A stretch of 64,000 nucleotides of DNA from positions 2,790,001 through 2,854,000 of the forward strand of contig OY970363.1 in assembly GCA_963718605.1 (NCBI GenBank). Reading direction: 5' to 3'. The notes under the pieces are model-generated. The model saw only the letters and a list, made by a program, of their open reading frames with translations. It ran no database searches and was not told the DNA's origin. Below, piece by piece: positions 61,521 through 64,000 of the stretch. Numbering within the stretch: the stretch's first letter is position 1; each line of letters opens with the position of its first letter. A program made the position numbers and the translations under genes. The stretch is from JACCXE01 sp963718605. Its GTDB lineage: Bacteria > Actinomycetota > Acidimicrobiia > Acidimicrobiales > JACCXE01.

Positions 61521-63290
61521 GTGGGAATTCTGGCCGAAGACGTAGCGCGGGTGCGTGACGCGACCGACTTCGTGCAGATCGCCTCGGAACGCATGTCGGT
61601 CAAGAAGGTCGGCACCCGGTGGACGGGCTTGTGTCCATTCCACGCCGAGAAGTCGCCGTCGTTCTCGATCAACGCTGAGGCAAAACTCTACTTTTGCTTC
61701 GGCTGCCAAGCGTCGGGTGACGTCATCACATTCGTCCGCGAGACGGAGCACTTCGACTTTGCCGCCGCCGTCGAAAAGCTCGCGGCGAAGGCGAACATCC
61801 AGCTTCGGTACGACGACGCCAAGGCCGGCCCCGACCGAGCCAAGCGCGATGCGTTGTACAGCGCGATGGAAAAAGCCGTCGCCTGGTACCACGACCAACT
61901 CCTCAACAGTCCCGATGCGCGGAAGGCGCGCGACTACCTACGCGAGCGCGGATACAACAGCGACATCGCCCGGCAGTTCAACATCGGGTGGGCGCCCGAC
62001 GACTGGGACCAGCTTGCGCGGCAACTCAAGCTGAGCGACAAGGAACTCGCCGACACCGGCCTCGGCTTCGTTAACCGGCGCGGCAAGCAGCAGGACGCGT
62101 TTCGCGCGCGCATCATGTTCCCGATTTACGACACCGCCGGAAAGCCGGTCGCGTTTGGTGGGCGGGTGCTGCCCGGCTCCGACGACCCGGCGAAGTACAA
62201 GAACTCGTCGGAGACGCCCATCTACTCCAAGCGCCGCGTGCTCTACGGGCTCAACTGGGCCAAGGACGACGCGGTGAAGAGCAACGAGGTAGTGGTGTGC
62301 GAGGGATACACGGACGTCATCGCCTTCTACCTCGCCGGCGCACCCCGCGCCGTGGCGACGTGCGGCACCGCGGTCACCGAAGAGCACTTGCGCGTGCTGC
62401 GCACATTCGCCCCGCGCATCGTGTTGGCCTACGACGCCGATGCGGCCGGCCAAGCCGCGGCCGATCGGTTCTACACGTGGGAGCGCGACCTCGACCTGTC
62501 CCTCGCCGTGCTTGCGCTGCCGAAGGGCGCCGACCCCGCCGACTTAGCCCGCCGCAACCCAGAGGCCCTGAAAGCTGCGCTGGCGGGTGCCAAGTCGTTC
62601 CTCGACTTCCGGGTGCAGCGCACGATCGAGGCGGGCAACCTGCGCACGCCCGAAGGGCGGGCCAAGACCGCCGAGGCGGCGTTGGCGATGGTGGCCGAAC
62701 ATCCGAACGCGCTTGTGCGCGAGCAGTACATCGGCACGATCGCGGCGGCGGTGGATATCTCCGCTGATCAACTCACGCGCAGCCTGCAGCAGCGCGGCAA
62801 CCGCGTCACGGTCGCGCCCGTCGCGCCACGCCGGCCACCGCGCCGCGTCACCGGTCCCGAAACCGAAGCGCTAAAGGTCGCGATCCACACGCCCGAGGCG
62901 GTCGCCGGCAAGTTGCACGAAGTGCTGTTCACCGATCCGGCGCACCGCGACGCGTTTCTCGCGCTGGCTTCGGGCGAGCCGTTGATCGACGCAATCGCGG
63001 GTGCGCCGCCCGACGCGGCCGAGTTGTTGCAACGGCTCGCGGTCGAGGACACCGATGCTGAACCGGGCGACGTTTTGGCTGGTCTGGCCCGAGTCGCGGC
63101 GGGTTCTGCCGTCGACCGGCTCAACAAGCGGGCGCAGGAAGGTGGCGACCTTGCCTCGGTGGCGCCGCTGATGAAATGGCTCAAGGAAACGCGCGAACAA
63201 CTCGACACGGACGAGCTCCGTTCCGAAGCCACTGAGGCCTTGGTAGCGTGGTTAGCGCAGGAAGCGGACAAAGGGGAGGGAACAACATGA
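61521..63290 (+). CDS. dnaG: DNA primase DnaG
   Basis: 589 residues from GTG at 61521. The CHC2 zinc finger is CPFH (about residue 38) with CFGC about 20 residues on. The core domain includes GWAPDDWDQLARQL and FPIYDTAGKPVAFGGRVL, and the TOPRIM catalytic motifs are VVVCEGYTDVIAFYLAG and VLAYDADAAGQAA. The C-terminal DnaB-interacting part is divergent, as in other actinobacteria. It makes RNA primers at the replication fork. It overlaps the rpoD start by ATGA, part of the old rpsU-dnaG-rpoD macromolecular synthesis arrangement without rpsU. Confidence 0.97.
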   Translation: MGILAEDVARVRDATDFVQIASERMSVKKVGTRWTGLCPFHAEKSPSFSINAEAKLYFCFGCQASGDVITFVRETEHFDFAAAVEKLAAKANIQLRYDDAKAGPDRAKRDALYSAMEKAVAWYHDQLLNSPDARKARDYLRERGYNSDIARQFNIGWAPDDWDQLARQLKLSDKELADTGLGFVNRRGKQQDAFRARIMFPIYDTAGKPVAFGGRVLPGSDDPAKYKNSSETPIYSKRRVLYGLNWAKDDAVKSNEVVVCEGYTDVIAFYLAGAPRAVATCGTAVTEEHLRVLRTFAPRIVLAYDADAAGQAAADRFYTWERDLDLSLAVLALPKGADPADLARRNPEALKAALAGAKSFLDFRVQRTIEAGNLRTPEGRAKTAEAALAMVAEHPNALVREQYIGTIAAAVDISADQLTRSLQQRGNRVTVAPVAPRRPPRRVTGPETEALKVAIHTPEAVAGKLHEVLFTDPAHRDAFLALASGEPLIDAIAGAPPDAAELLQRLAVEDTDAEPGDVLAGLARVAAGSAVDRLNKRAQEGGDLASVAPLMKWLKETREQLDTDELRSEATEALVAWLAQEADKGEGTT

Positions 63291-64000
63291 GCGATGCGCA
63301 ACCGATCAGCTCGTTCCCAGCCGACCTGCCTGCTGCCGAAGTTGAAGAGCTACTAACGGTTGCGCGTATCAAGGGCGTGTTGTCGTCTGACGACCTCGTC
63401 GCGGCGCTCAAGGATGTCGAACTCACGCCCGAGTTGATCAACGACGTCGTCGACTGGGTCGACGCGCGAAGGCATCACGTACGAAGACATCGATGTACAA
63501 GACCGGGCCGCCGCGCAGGACGTGCTCGTCGAAGATCTCTTGCACACACCGCCCGAAGGTGTCGCGGTTGTCACGCCGTTGCGGGCCGTGCCCGAGGTCA
63601 AGCCGGCCAAGAAAGCGCGCGCACCGCGAGCGGCGCGTAACGACGCCGTTCCGTATGACGACGGTCGCGGCGGCGCCGGGGACCCGGTTCGCATGTACCT
63701 CAAGGAGATCGGCAAATTCCCGCTGATCACCGGCGAGGAAGAAGTTCGCCTCGCGCAGCGCATCGAAGCGGGCATCGCCGCGCAGGTAGAGATCGCCGCG
63801 CTCGAAGAAGCGCAGGGCGCGCCGCTGCCCGCCGACATTGGCCGTCCGCTCGCGCGCACGGTGGCCGACGGACTGGTGGCCAAGGGCCAACTCACCAACG
63901 CGAACCTGCGTCTCGTCGTCTCGATTGCCAAGCGCTACCGCAAGGGCGCGATGCACTTCTTGGATCTCATTCAGGAAGGCAACATCGGCCTCATGCGCGC
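63287..64000 (+). CDS. rpoD: Primary sigma factor RpoD, 5' part, one frameshift, cut by window end
   Basis: ATG at 63287 inside the dnaG stop, with GGGGAGGG before it. The N-terminal region 1.1-like part (LPAAEVEELLTVARIKGVLSSDDLV, ELINDVVDWVDA) runs to about 63463. The frame then breaks in GACGCGCGAA; adding one CG gives VDAREGITYEDIDVQD and the continuation. Region 1.2 is DPVRMYLKEIGKFPLITGEEEV, and region 2 begins NLRLVVSIAKRYRKGAMHFLDLIQEGNIGLM at the right edge. This is the essential housekeeping sigma factor, so the break cannot be a true loss of function. Confidence 0.93.

Overview
The window is GC-rich bacterial chromosome. Gene order and content point to a high-GC actinobacterium: rpsT near lepA; an HIT-phoH-ybeY-CNNM-era run; uppS-recO-glyS; dnaG-rpoD; a BldD-type regulator with an intact c-di-GMP signature; separate LigC-type ligase and Prim-Pol genes; WS/DGAT and several fatty-acid CoA genes; LAxTG-type sorting. 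Acidimicrobiia or a relative is my best guess, but that is inference. Genes are tightly packed. No gene-free stretch exceeds about 160 bases, and I found no rRNA, tRNA, CRISPR array, transposase or phage genes.
Layout. 1-3909: glycosyltransferase end, rpsT, a 2-hydroxyacid dehydrogenase, lepA. 3906-13334 (minus): one long operon, read from 13334 downward: a secreted protein built of 46-residue repeats, two lipoprotein solute receptors, LivH, a LivM-LivG fusion and LivF. 13466-19786: envelope and signalling genes (lipoprotein, minimal GGDEF enzyme, UDP-sugar dehydrogenase, LARTG wall protein, DUF4012 protein, WecA-like transferase). 19895-23893: LigC-type ligase facing a Prim-Pol, a UbiB-family kinase, a Nudix-like protein. 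23951-37773: lipid metabolism (two acyl-CoA dehydrogenases, acyl-CoA synthetase, WS/DGAT, geranylgeranyl-reductase-family oxidoreductase), a Calx-beta/FG-GAP surface protein, a VanW protein and a hydrolase. 37797-53928: mostly housekeeping (rsmE, bldD-like, hemW, HIT, phoH, ybeY, CNNM, era, dinG-like, ndh, uppS, recO, glyS). 54045-54980: an AbiEi/DUF559-like gene bounded by inverted repeats. 55091-64000: VOC protein, HPt plus response regulator, ppdK, S9 peptidase, GNAT, dnaG and the start of rpoD.
Regulation visible in the DNA. There is a perfect Rex-type operator in front of the NDH-2 gene and a near-perfect one in front of the Nudix-like gene. A 19-bp palindrome precedes the bldD-like gene. 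Fourteen genes have a TANNNT element 6-9 bases before the start codon, which suggests leaderless mRNAs. Four convergent gene pairs share a single TTAG or CTAG as both stop codons.
Data quality. About twenty reading-frame breaks interrupt otherwise normal genes, even rpoD. Nearly all can be repaired by restoring one CG dinucleotide, and most lie in 5.95-9.16 kb. I read them as systematic sequence errors, so the affected genes are annotated as probably intact in the organism.
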